Source of the DNA: Mycetocola sp.
Lineage (GTDB): Bacteria; Actinomycetota; Actinomycetes; Actinomycetales; Microbacteriaceae
DNA: 64,000 nucleotides
NCBI RefSeq assembly: GCF_025464835.1
Contig: NZ_JAODMP010000047.1
Coordinates: 23,902 to 87,901 of the forward strand
Direction of reading: 5' to 3'
Part shown: piece by piece, positions 41,999 to 49,389 of the stretch
How the letters are laid out: each line of letters starts with the position of its first letter
How positions within the stretch are numbered: the first letter of the stretch is position 1
The notes under the pieces: generated by a model
The model's input: only the letters and a program-made list of their open reading frames with translations
The model's database searches: none
What the model was told of the DNA's origin: nothing
Translations under genes and position numbers: made by a program

Positions 41999-42080
41999 GG
42001 CGAGTTACCCAAGCGGCCAAAGGGATCTGACTGTAAATCAGACTGCTCAGCATTCGGGGGTTCGAATCCCTCACTCGCCA
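41999..42080 (+). tRNA. tRNA-Tyr (GTA)
   Basis: The acceptor GGCGAGT pairs with ACTCGCC. D-stem CCC/GGG, anticodon arm CTGACTGTAAATCAG with anticodon GTA, a long variable arm (class II), and T-loop TTCGAAT are all present. A73 is the last base and CCA is not encoded. Confidence 0.93.
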
Positions 42081-42103
42081 CGTCAGAAGCAACCGCAGAT
42101 TCT

Positions 42104-42130
42104 GCCCCGGCCATCGGCCGGGGCTTTTCT
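42104..42130 (+). terminator. Terminator after tRNA-Tyr
   Basis: GCCCCGGCC and GGCCGGGGC form a perfect 9-bp stem with an ATC loop, followed by TTTTCT. Confidence 0.9.
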
Positions 42131-42161
42131 GTTGTTTCGGCTACGAAAGAAAGAAGGAGAC

Positions 42162-42542
42162 ATGCCCCGAAATACCTTGATCGTCGGTGGAGTACTGATT
42201 GTGCTTGGTGTCATCAGCTACATTGCGTCAGCGTTCGCGAGCTGGACAGCGCTGATCCCGTCCATCCTCGGTGCCGTGCTCGTCGTCTGCGGACTACTCG
42301 CGCTGACGAAGCCGAAGCTCGGCATCCACATCGCGCTCGTCGTCGCCCTCCTCGGGCTGGCCGGCACCCTGATGAATGTTCTCAAACTCGGAGAGGTGTT
42401 CGCCGGGACTGCCGAGCGGCCGCTCGCCGTGATCGTCAGCGCCATCACTTTCGTGCTCCTGCTGATCTACATCGTTCTGGGTGTGCGGTCCTTCATCGCC
42501 GCACGGCGTTGGAGAAACCCGGATGCCGCGAGCCAGGTCTGA
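42162..42542 (+). CDS. Small four-helix membrane protein, unknown function
   Basis: A 126-residue protein with four helices: LIVGGVLIVLGVISYIASAF, ALIPSILGAVLVVCGLLAL, IHIALVVALLGLAGTLMNVL and LAVIVSAITFVLLLIYIVLGVRSFI. Charged residues are few, with a basic C-terminal RRWRN. No family name is certain. AAGGAG lies 5 bases before ATG. It follows a terminator and ends before another, so it is a single transcription unit. Confidence 0.8.
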   Translation: MPRNTLIVGGVLIVLGVISYIASAFASWTALIPSILGAVLVVCGLLALTKPKLGIHIALVVALLGLAGTLMNVLKLGEVFAGTAERPLAVIVSAITFVLLLIYIVLGVRSFIAARRWRNPDAASQV

Positions 42543-42559
42543 ACAAACCGTATAACGCA

Positions 42560-42592
42560 AAGGGTCCCAGCCGAATCGGCTGGGACCCTTTG
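42560..42592. terminator. Bidirectional terminator
   Basis: AAAGGGTCCCAGCCG and its complement form a perfect 15-bp stem around AAT. The arm ends in TTTG on the plus strand and TTTG on the minus strand, so it serves both the membrane-protein gene and the convergent 83-residue gene. Confidence 0.88.
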
Positions 42593-42627
42593 TTCTCGGC
42601 TGCAGCTCGAGGAAAGATCGTGTGCGG

Positions 42628-42879
42628 CTAGCGGAGGTCGGAGACTCTCACGGTCTCGACCTCGCTGCCCTCCGGCCCGGCGGCGGCCTGGTTCTTCTGT
42701 ATGCCGGACAGGGTGGCGGCGATCAGGAAGATTGCCAGCGTCACGAGGATCCAGGCGTAGAGCCCGGCCATCCGCGCGAAGTGGGTGCGCTCAGGGGCAG
42801 CGGGGCGGATCGTCTCAAGGGGCCCGGTGTGGATCCTCGCGTTTTCGTCTGTGAAAGCTTCGCTGAAGGTACTCGACAT
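42628..42879 (-). CDS. Small single-helix membrane protein, unknown function
   Basis: An 83-residue protein. A soluble N-terminus (SSTFSEAFTDENARIHTGP) precedes one long helix GLYAWILVTLAIFLIAATL, and the C-terminus is acidic. No family recognised. GAGGAA lies about 12 bases before the ATG at 42879, a rather long spacing. Confidence 0.65.
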   Translation of the reverse strand: MSSTFSEAFTDENARIHTGPLETIRPAAPERTHFARMAGLYAWILVTLAIFLIAATLSGIQKNQAAAGPEGSEVETVRVSDLR

Positions 42880-43020
42880 ATCGATTAAGGGTTCCTCACA
42901 AAGGTGCGGCGGAAGTTCTCGACCGATTGGCCACTCCGAAGTCCACCCTATGTTCCCCGCCTCGATCGGACGGTGGCTTGACTTTCTCCACAGATGTCGC
43001 GTACGGCATCCGTGAACCGA

Positions 43021-43055
43021 GACAGGGTGCCCCGCCGACGGCGGGACACCCTGTC
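43021..43055. terminator. Hairpin after the FMN-reductase gene
   Basis: GACAGGGTG-C-CCCGCC pairs with GGCGGG-A-CACCCTGTC around GAC. The stem starts 13 bases beyond the stop of the minus-strand reductase. No long T-tract is seen. Confidence 0.65.
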
Positions 43056-43067
43056 AAAGGGAGATGC

Positions 43068-43643
43068 TTACGCGGAGACGAGCGCCTCGGCGCGGACGGC
43101 CTCGAGAGCCTTGGTCCACGGCACGAGCTGGTCGAGAACCGGTGCCAGCGTTGCGGCGGACAGCTCGGTCGGAGCGAAGGTGCTGAAGTTCTCGAAGTCG
43201 GTGAAGAGGCTGAACATGCCGGTCTTCTGGACGTGGGCGATCTGAAGTTCCGAGAGGATTCCCCGGAGGTGCTCGACGGCGCGAACGCCCATGGCTGAAC
43301 CGTAGCCGACGATGCCGGCAGCCTTGTTGGCGAACTCGGCGTTCAGGTAGGACAGCGCGTTGGCAAGGGCCGGGGTGACGGTGTGGTTGTACTCACCGGT
43401 GATGAAGACGAAGCCGTCGAATTCGGCGACCTTCTCTGCCCAGACCTTGGTGTGGTCGTTCGTGTAGTTCTGGTACGCGGCGGGGTACGCCTCGTCGAGG
43501 AGCGGAAGGTTGAAGTCGGCAATGTCGACCAGTTCGAACTCTGCGTCCGAGCGCTGCTGCGCCTGTGCGAGTACCCACTCGGCAACGCCGCGGTTGACGC
43601 GGCCTGGACGGGTGCTTCCGGTGACGATGGCGATCTTAGTCAT
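43068..43643 (-). CDS. NADPH-dependent FMN reductase family protein
   Basis: A 191-residue flavodoxin-fold reductase. The phosphate-binding loop is VTGSTRPGRVNRGVAEWV, and the isoalloxazine contact region is DGFVFITGEYNHTVTPALANALSYL, followed by KAAGIVGYGSAMGVRAVEHLR. Such enzymes reduce quinones, chromate or FMN with NAD(P)H. AAAGGAAAGG lies about 8 bases before the ATG at 43643. It is divergent from a MarR gene with two related inverted repeats between. Confidence 0.93.
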   Translation of the reverse strand: MTKIAIVTGSTRPGRVNRGVAEWVLAQAQQRSDAEFELVDIADFNLPLLDEAYPAAYQNYTNDHTKVWAEKVAEFDGFVFITGEYNHTVTPALANALSYLNAEFANKAAGIVGYGSAMGVRAVEHLRGILSELQIAHVQKTGMFSLFTDFENFSTFAPTELSAATLAPVLDQLVPWTKALEAVRAEALVSA

Positions 43644-43658
43644 TGAAGACCTTTCCTT

Positions 43659-43676
43659 TAGTTGATGCGTCAATTA
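43659..43676. promoter_or_regulatory. MarR-type operator 1 (TAGTTGATGCGTCAATTA)
   Basis: An imperfect palindrome with core TTG-N5-TCAA, 16 bases upstream of the reductase start. It resembles the second site at 43703-43722. Confidence 0.5.
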
Positions 43677-43702
43677 CTCTGACAGGATAAGTGTGCCGGA
43701 CT

Positions 43703-43722
43703 TTGATTGTCATGTCAACTAA
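43703..43722. promoter_or_regulatory. MarR-type operator 2 (TTGATTGTCATGTCAACTAA)
   Basis: It has the same TTG-N5-TCAA core as operator 1 and lies just before the ribosome site of the MarR gene. Binding there would repress both divergent promoters. Confidence 0.5.
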
Positions 43723-43739
43723 ATGGAGGGTGCCGGGCG

Positions 43740-44288
43740 ATGAATGGAGACGACTCCCAGCCGACGCGCTGGCTGAACGAACGGGAACGGGAGATCTGGT
43801 TAGCCCTCCGCGAGTTCATCTGGGAGTTCCCGGCAGCCCTGGACCGGCAGCTTCAGCGAGACTCGGAGATGTCCATCGTCGAGTATTCGGTGCTCGCGGT
43901 GCTCTCGGAGTGCTCCGGCGCGCGCAAACGGGCCGGAGATCTCGCCTCCGACCTCGGCTGGGAGCGGAGTCGGTTGTCGCACCTGGTTCGGCGAATGGAG
44001 TCGAAGGGCGTTGTCGAGCGGATGCATTCGGACATCGATGGACGCGGTCAGGACGTCGTCCTGACCGCCGCGGGCTGGGCGGCGATCCGCGCTGCAGCAC
44101 CGGGGCATGTGACTTTCGTTCGCGAGGCGGTGTTCGATGCGTTGACCCCCGCCGAACAGGACGTCCTGGAGTCCGCGCTGACTCGGATTCGAGCACGAAT
44201 CGCTGAGGACGGACTCTGGGCCGGTACGGCGGGCCCGGCGTGCCCTCCGGTCGAACCGACGCCTGAGGACTGTGGCGTCGAGGCCTGA
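43740..44288 (+). CDS. MarR-family transcriptional regulator
   Basis: A 182-residue regulator with the MarR winged helix: ALREFIWEFPAALDRQLQRDSEMSIVEYSVL, the recognition part RKRAGDLASDLGWERSRLSHLVRRMESKGVVERM, and the wing DIDGRGQDVVLTAAG. MarR proteins sense phenolics or oxidants and repress adjacent genes; the divergent FMN reductase is the obvious target. GGAGGG lies about 9 bases before the ATG. Confidence 0.92.
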   Translation: MNGDDSQPTRWLNEREREIWLALREFIWEFPAALDRQLQRDSEMSIVEYSVLAVLSECSGARKRAGDLASDLGWERSRLSHLVRRMESKGVVERMHSDIDGRGQDVVLTAAGWAAIRAAAPGHVTFVREAVFDALTPAEQDVLESALTRIRARIAEDGLWAGTAGPACPPVEPTPEDCGVEA

Positions 44289-44329
44289 TCCGGGATTCGT
44301 TCCGACAGGGGGTGCTCGGAGAAGTGGTC

Positions 44330-44335
44330 TAGCGT
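44330..44335 (+). promoter_or_regulatory. -10 box (TAGCGT) of the IMPase-like gene
   Basis: Seven bases separate TAGCGT from ATG 44343, without a ribosome site. Confidence 0.4.
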
Positions 44336-44342
44336 TGTAGCC

Positions 44343-45158
44343 ATGACACGCGAGCTGCAGGACCTGGCCACCGAAATCGCACTGAAGGCCGGGGAGCTCA
44401 TTCTGCGTCGCCGCACGGAAGGCGTCACCGTCGCCTCCACGAAAAGCTCCGCTGAGGACGTCGTCACTCTCGCCGATCACGAATCGGAAGCCCTCATCCG
44501 CGGCCTCCTGGCCGATGCTCGTCCCGATGACGGGTTCTTCGGCGAAGAGTCTGCGGCATCGTCGAGCACCAGCGGGTTGACCTGGGTTGTCGATCCGATC
44601 GACGGCACCGTCAACTATCTGTATGACATCCCGAACTATGCCGTCAGCATCGCTGTGGTCGAGGGGGAGCCGGACCCGCACACGTGGAAGGCGCTCGCCG
44701 CGACGGTGACCAATCCGGCAGCGGGTGAGACCTTCTCAGCGGCGCTCGGTGAAGGTGCCACACTCAACGGCCGGACCATCCGTGCGAACTCCGGGGTTCC
44801 AGCATCGCTCGCACTCCTCGGTACCGGATTCGCGTACAACGCCGATCGTCGGATCTGGCAGGCGGGTATCGTGCAGCATCTGATCGGCGAAGTGCGCGAC
44901 ATCCGCCGGATGGGGTCGGCCGAACTGGACCTCTGCTCGGTCGCGTGTGGCCGCCTCGATGGATACTACGAGCGTGGTCTCAACCCCTGGGATCACGCGG
45001 CTGGGGCGCTGATCGCGCAAGAGGCGGGTGCCCGCGTCGCCGGACTGCACGGCGCTGCAGCCAGTGCGGACTTCACTCTGGCCGCTGACCCCGTGCTCTT
45101 CGACGTCCTGCACGATCTCCTCATCGACGCGGGCGCCGAGGCATCCATTCTCGGCTGA
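44343..45158 (+). CDS. Inositol monophosphatase family protein
   Basis: A 271-residue metal-dependent phosphatase. The first metal motif DDGFFGEES supplies Glu, the family signature WVVDPIDGTVNYLYDIPNYAVSIAVV contains DPIDGT, and the C-terminal motif GLNPWDHAAGALIAQEAGA supplies the third Asp. Members dephosphorylate inositol phosphates, PAP or histidinol phosphate; in actinobacteria the HisN role is often suggested, but it cannot be distinguished here. Confidence 0.92.
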   Translation: MTRELQDLATEIALKAGELILRRRTEGVTVASTKSSAEDVVTLADHESEALIRGLLADARPDDGFFGEESAASSSTSGLTWVVDPIDGTVNYLYDIPNYAVSIAVVEGEPDPHTWKALAATVTNPAAGETFSAALGEGATLNGRTIRANSGVPASLALLGTGFAYNADRRIWQAGIVQHLIGEVRDIRRMGSAELDLCSVACGRLDGYYERGLNPWDHAAGALIAQEAGARVAGLHGAAASADFTLAADPVLFDVLHDLLIDAGAEASILG

Positions 45159-45253
45159 CCGCCATGCCCCATCCGGGGCGGTCACCGCAACCCCCCGCCC
45201 GCCGAATAGGGTCCTTCGCCGTGCCCTTCTAATGTGGCAGCCGGAGGAATCAC

Positions 45254-46600
45254 ATGACCGCTGCGGCATCGACACCAGGAACACCGGCGACGTCGGATGC
45301 GGGGCCGCCGACAAAACTGACGAGAAAGATCACGGGCCCCCTGCTCTTCCTCTTCATCCTGGGCGACGTGCTCGGGGCGGGAATCTACGCTCTCATGGGT
45401 GTGCTCTCCGGCGAAGTCGGTGGGGCGCTCTGGGCTCCTCTGTTGTTCGCCCTGTTGCTCGCCTTGCTCACTGCAGGTTCATACGCCGAGCTCGTGACCA
45501 AGTACCCGAGGGCCGGCGGCGCCGCCGTCTTCGCTGAGCGCGCGTTCAAGCTGCCGATCGTGTCGTTCCTCGTCGGTTTCAGCATGCTGGCCGCCGGGGT
45601 CACGAGTGCCGCCGGTCTGTCTCTTGCCTTTTCCGGGGAGTACCTGAGTACCTTCCTCGATGTGCCTCCGATCCCGGCGGCAATCGTCTTTCTCGCCCTG
45701 GTCGCCTGCCTCAACGCGCGCGGGATCAGCGAATCCCTCAAGAGCAATGTGGTGATGACCGTCATCGAAGTCAGCGGGCTCGTGATCGTGATCGTCGTCG
45801 TGGCCCTGATGCTGGGCAACGGACGCGGAGACGTCTCGCGGATCGGTCAATTCCCGGAGGGCTCGGTCCCGGCGGTCGCGACGCTCGGCGCTGCCATCAT
45901 CGCGTACTACTCCTTCGTCGGGTTCGAGACCTCCGCCAACGTCGCCGAGGAGATCCGCAATCCGAGTCGCGTGTATCCGATGGCTTTGTTCGGCTCCCTG
46001 GCGACGGCCGGCGTTGTCTACATCCTCGTTGGGCTTGCGAGCGCGATCGCGCTGCCCGCCTCGGAGCTGTCTGAGTCGTCGGGCCCGTTGCTGGCGGTCG
46101 TCGCGGCATCCGGGGTCGGAGTGCCGGAGTGGCTGTTCAGCCTCATCGCGCTCGTCGCTGTCGCAAACGGTGCCCTGCTCACCATGATCATGTCCAGCCG
46201 GCTCGCCTTCGGCATGGCCGAGCACGGGCTGCTGCCCAGCCCACTGCGCCGCGTGCTGCCGAAGCGTCGGACGCCGTGGGTGGCCATCGTCGCCACGACC
46301 GTCGTCGCCATGCTGCTGACGCTGGTCGGTGACCTCAGCACGCTCGCCGAGACCGTCGTGCTTCTGCTGTTGTTCGTGTTCATCTCAACGAACGTCGCGG
46401 TGCTCGTCCTCCGCCGCGACAAGGTCGAGCACGAGCATTTCCGGGTCTGGACGATCGTCCCGATCCTCGGCGTGGCATCCTGCGTGCTGTTGCTCACCCA
46501 GCAGAGCGGTGAGGTCTGGCTGTTCGGCGGCATCCTGCTCGCCGTCGGCGCGGTTCTGTACTCCGTGGCCCGTCTGGTGCGCCGCTCGACGGCATCCTGA
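45254..46600 (+). CDS. APC-family amino acid permease
   Basis: A 448-residue transporter with about twelve helices. It has GPLLFLFILGDVLGAGIYALMG as helix 1 with the APC glycine motif, AELVTKYPRAGGAAVFAERAF, and the helix 6 segment IAYYSFVGFETSANVAEEIRNPSRVYPMA. The FETSANVAEE region is typical of the cationic/broad amino acid APC group. Substrate not predictable. GGAGGAA lies 5 bases before ATG. A weak hairpin (GGCCC/GGGCC, 46620-46637) follows. Confidence 0.9.
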   Translation: MTAAASTPGTPATSDAGPPTKLTRKITGPLLFLFILGDVLGAGIYALMGVLSGEVGGALWAPLLFALLLALLTAGSYAELVTKYPRAGGAAVFAERAFKLPIVSFLVGFSMLAAGVTSAAGLSLAFSGEYLSTFLDVPPIPAAIVFLALVACLNARGISESLKSNVVMTVIEVSGLVIVIVVVALMLGNGRGDVSRIGQFPEGSVPAVATLGAAIIAYYSFVGFETSANVAEEIRNPSRVYPMALFGSLATAGVVYILVGLASAIALPASELSESSGPLLAVVAASGVGVPEWLFSLIALVAVANGALLTMIMSSRLAFGMAEHGLLPSPLRRVLPKRRTPWVAIVATTVVAMLLTLVGDLSTLAETVVLLLLFVFISTNVAVLVLRRDKVEHEHFRVWTIVPILGVASCVLLLTQQSGEVWLFGGILLAVGAVLYSVARLVRRSTAS

Positions 46601-46683
46601 CCTGGCCTCACTCAACAGCAGGCCCCCGAAAGGGCCCGTTCTTCCTGTTTGGCGTTCAGCTCATGCAGACTTCTCTGTCGGAG

Positions 46684-47171
46684 CTACGCGATAGTCGAGC
46701 CGAGGAGCGAACCGATCGCGAAGGTGGCCGCCAGGGCGAGTGCTCCTCCGACGACGACCCGGATCGTGGGCGGGAGCATCGGGCTCCCACCGTGCCAGGC
46801 ACCGAGGGCGCCGGTGAGCGCCAGTGCGAGGAGGACGGCGGCGAACGTCATGGGAATCCGGGTATCCGCCGGGGGCAAGAGGATCGCCCGCATGGGCGGG
46901 ATTGCTCCGATGGGGAGAGCCACAGCGGACGCGAGGGCGGCGTGCCACGGGTTGGCGATGTTCTCTTCGACGATGTTCAGTTCGAGGGAGAGGTGGGCGG
47001 CAGGGGGGTCCCGGTCGGTGAGTTCCACCGCCACCTGCCGTGCCGTTGGGTCCGAGAGCCCACGGACGCGAAGCATCCCGGTCAGCTCATCGAGTTCCTC
47101 CTCCGGCATCTCACGGAGTTCCCGTCGTTCCCTGGCGATGAGGGCGCGCTCGCTGGGCCGCTGTCTCTGTT
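46684..47171 (-). pseudogene. 5'-truncated VIT/CCC1 family transporter
   Basis: About 160 codons cover the second half of a VIT-family (vacuolar iron transporter-like) protein: SERALIARERRELREMPEEE, TARQVAVELTDRD, NPWHAALASAVALPIGAI and VVVGGALALAATFAIGSLLG. The first two helices with the metal-binding residues are missing. Family homology stops at about 47171, exactly where an inverted-repeat element begins. No start codon with a ribosome site is found there. Confidence 0.82.
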
Positions 47172-47257
47172 GGCGCACAACTCCGCCAGAGTGCCGCCCT
47201 TCGGGCCGGAACAGGCGGTACAGCGGCCTGCGGCACCAGGTTGGCGGAGTTATGCGC
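47172..47257. repeat. 85-bp inverted-repeat element adjoining the VIT remnant
   Basis: GGCGCACAACTCCGCCA (47172-47188) and TGGCGGAGTTATGCGC (47242-47257) are near-perfect inverted arms, with TGCCGC/GCGGCA also pairing inside. The 53-base centre has no open frame. It looks like a small palindromic or MITE-like element at the truncated end of the VIT gene. Confidence 0.65.
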
Positions 47258-47281
47258 TTCCAAGATTCTGCGAGGTCGAAA

Positions 47282-47316
47282 GAAAGGGGGCGGGCGGCCG
47301 AAAGCCGTCCGCCCCC
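47282..47316 (-). terminator. Terminator of the alpha-glucosidase gene
   Basis: GGGGGCGGGCGGC pairs with GCCGTCCGCCCCC around CGAAA (one G-U). Read on the minus strand it is followed by TTTCTTTC. It starts 14 bases after the stop codon. Confidence 0.8.
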
Positions 47317-47329
47317 AGGCAACCGGAAC

Positions 47330-49036
47330 CTACCGGGTCCGCACCCAGATGGTGGCGTCCCCGCCGACGGATGCCCCGTCGAAGTCCGCGGACGTCAGGA
47401 GCAGGTCAGCGCCCTCGAATTCGGCAGGCAGAGCCAGGGGAGTGTCGCCGGTGTTCGCGATCACCGTGACCGGCCCGTTGCTGAAGGCGACAACGGGTTC
47501 CGGGAATCCCTCGAGCCAGCTGACCGAACCGAGCCCGAGCGTGTGCTCACGCCGGAGCCGCAACGCTTCACGGTAGAGCTCGAGGGTCGAACCCTCGACA
47601 TCGACCTGGGCGTCGCGAGCGTAGCCGTCCCAGTCACCCGGCTGCGGAAGCCAGGCTGCACCGGTCGTGTTGAAGCCGTACGCGGGGGCGCCGGCCTCCC
47701 ACGGAATCGGCACCCGGCATCCGTCACGGCCGTATCGCTCGCCGTTCGTGCGGAACCAGGTCGGGTCCTGACGGGCGGAGTCCGGCAGGTCGATGACCTC
47801 GGGCAGGCCGAGTTCCTCGCCCTGGTAGAGGTAGGCGCCACCGGGCAAAGCCAGCATGAGCGCGGATGCCGCACGAGCACGGCGCAGGCCGGTCTCCCGG
47901 ATCGGCTGGCCAGGGCTCTTCGGCCCGATGCCGTGACCCTGAGGGTTCTCGGCCGTGAGCGCGAGCCGTGAGGCATGCCGGACCACGTCATGGTTCGACA
48001 GCACCCAGGTGCTCGGAGCGCCGACGGCGCCGAACGCCTCGAGCGACTCGTCGATGACAGAGCGCAGTGCGGATGCCTCCCACGGGGTTTCGAGGTACGG
48101 AAAGTTGAATGCCTGCTGCATTTCGTCCGGGCGTACCCACTTCGCCATCTTCGACAGCGGGTCGACCCATGCCTCGGCGCAGAGCACGCGGTCGCCCTCG
48201 TACTCCTCGAGGAGGAGGTGCCAGTCGCGGTAGATGTCGTGGACACCCTCCTGGCCCCAATACGGAGCGCCGCCGTCTTCATCGTTCGAGAAGTCGTCGA
48301 TTCCCGGCTCGAGGCCGAGCGACGTGGTGCCGCCCATGCTGCCACCCTCGGCGGGCGGCGTGTAGTCGGGGAGGCCGTCGGCCTTGATCATGCCGTGGGC
48401 GACATCGACACGGAAGCCGTCGACACCACGGTCGAGCCAGAAGCGCAGCACCCCGCGGAACATCTCGCGCACTTCCTCATTGGCCCAGTCGAAGTCGGGC
48501 TGGCTGGAGTCGAAGATGTGCAGGTACCACTGGCCGGGTGAGCCGTCTGGGTTCGTCGTGCGGGTCCAGGCTGGGCCCCCGAAAACGCTCTGCCAGTTGT
48601 TCGGCTCGATATCGCCGTTCTCGCCCTTGCCGTCGCGGAACATGTAACGAGCTCGCTCCGGTGAGCCCGGCTCGGCCGCAAGCGCTGCCTGGAACCAGGG
48701 GTGCGCGTCTGAGGAGTGGTTGGGAACGAGGTCGACGATGACACGGATGCCGTACGCATGCGCCTGGGACGTCATCGCGTCGAAGTCGTCGAGAGTTCCG
48801 AAGATCGGGTCGACGTCGCAGTAGTCCGCAACGTCATAGCCTGCGTCCTTCTGGGGGCTCGTCATGAAGGGGGAGAGCCAGATCGCGTCGACCCCGAGCG
48901 ACTGCAGCTCTGCGAGTCTGGACGTGATGCCGGGCAGGTCGCCCAGGCCGTCACCGTTGGCATCGGCGAAGGAACGAGGGTAGATCTGGTAAATGACGGC
49001 CGAGCGCCACCATTCTGTGCTGATACTCGAGTTCAT
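47330..49036 (-). CDS. GH13 alpha-glucosidase (oligo-1,6/maltase type)
   Basis: A 568-residue glycoside hydrolase family 13 enzyme. Conserved regions are VIYQIYPRSFADANGDGLGD, DLVPNHSS (region I), GFRVDVAHGM with the nucleophile Asp (region II), VLCAEAWV with the acid Glu (region III), and STWVLSNHDVVRHASR (region IV). It hydrolyses alpha-glucosides in the cytoplasm, and the QPDFDWANEEV segment fits the alpha-glucosidase subfamily. ATG 49036 was preferred over GTG 49045 because a TAGAGT box ends 7 bases before it. A LacI-type operator overlaps the predicted promoter. Confidence 0.94.
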   Translation of the reverse strand: MNSSISTEWWRSAVIYQIYPRSFADANGDGLGDLPGITSRLAELQSLGVDAIWLSPFMTSPQKDAGYDVADYCDVDPIFGTLDDFDAMTSQAHAYGIRVIVDLVPNHSSDAHPWFQAALAAEPGSPERARYMFRDGKGENGDIEPNNWQSVFGGPAWTRTTNPDGSPGQWYLHIFDSSQPDFDWANEEVREMFRGVLRFWLDRGVDGFRVDVAHGMIKADGLPDYTPPAEGGSMGGTTSLGLEPGIDDFSNDEDGGAPYWGQEGVHDIYRDWHLLLEEYEGDRVLCAEAWVDPLSKMAKWVRPDEMQQAFNFPYLETPWEASALRSVIDESLEAFGAVGAPSTWVLSNHDVVRHASRLALTAENPQGHGIGPKSPGQPIRETGLRRARAASALMLALPGGAYLYQGEELGLPEVIDLPDSARQDPTWFRTNGERYGRDGCRVPIPWEAGAPAYGFNTTGAAWLPQPGDWDGYARDAQVDVEGSTLELYREALRLRREHTLGLGSVSWLEGFPEPVVAFSNGPVTVIANTGDTPLALPAEFEGADLLLTSADFDGASVGGDATIWVRTR

Positions 49037-49043
49037 GCCGCCC

Positions 49044-49049
49044 ACTCTA
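49044..49049 (-). promoter_or_regulatory. -10 box (TAGAGT) of the alpha-glucosidase gene
   Basis: TAGAGT-GGGCGGC-ATG on the minus strand. Confidence 0.42.
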
Positions 49050-49068
49050 AGCCCTGCGAGAAGTTCTG

Positions 49069-49082
49069 TGGAAGCGCTTGCT
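49069..49082. promoter_or_regulatory. LacI-family operator (GGAAGCGCTTGC)
   Basis: The AAGCGCTT centre with outer G/C pairs is the classic palindrome bound by LacI-family sugar repressors (TGGAAGCGCTTCCA-like). It lies where the -35 of the alpha-glucosidase promoter is expected, so binding would block transcription. Confidence 0.6.
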
Positions 49083-49389
49083 TAGACCGGGCGAAGCACA
49101 GGTCACGATCTGGCAAACAATCCGTGAAGACACTGTTCCTCTCCCTGCCGGAATACATCGTCAGTGGTCTGACGGCTGGTTCACTCAAGTAACTGCAGGC
49201 CCTTAGGCGCGTTGTCACCCGTTGTGGTCGGGTACACCCGGTGCGCCGGGTGTTTCGGTCCGGAGTGAGTGCAGACGCGGCGGGCGCCTCGGTACGCCGG
49301 GTGTTCTGGTCGAGTGAGTGAAGCGCGCGGCAATCAGCGGTGGGCGGCCCGACCGCGTCGTGCGCCCCGAACCGCCCACCGACCGCGCC
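49083..49389. repeat. Repeat-filled intergenic region (CCGGGTG family)
   Basis: No gene is supported between the alpha-glucosidase promoter and the monooxygenase end. Two direct copies of CGGTRCGCCGGGTGTT...GAGTGAGTG lie at 49240-49272 and 49291-49321. The first, read on the minus strand with its flank (about 49213-49273), is a third copy of the 61-bp family seen at 2455 and 39792. Confidence 0.6.
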
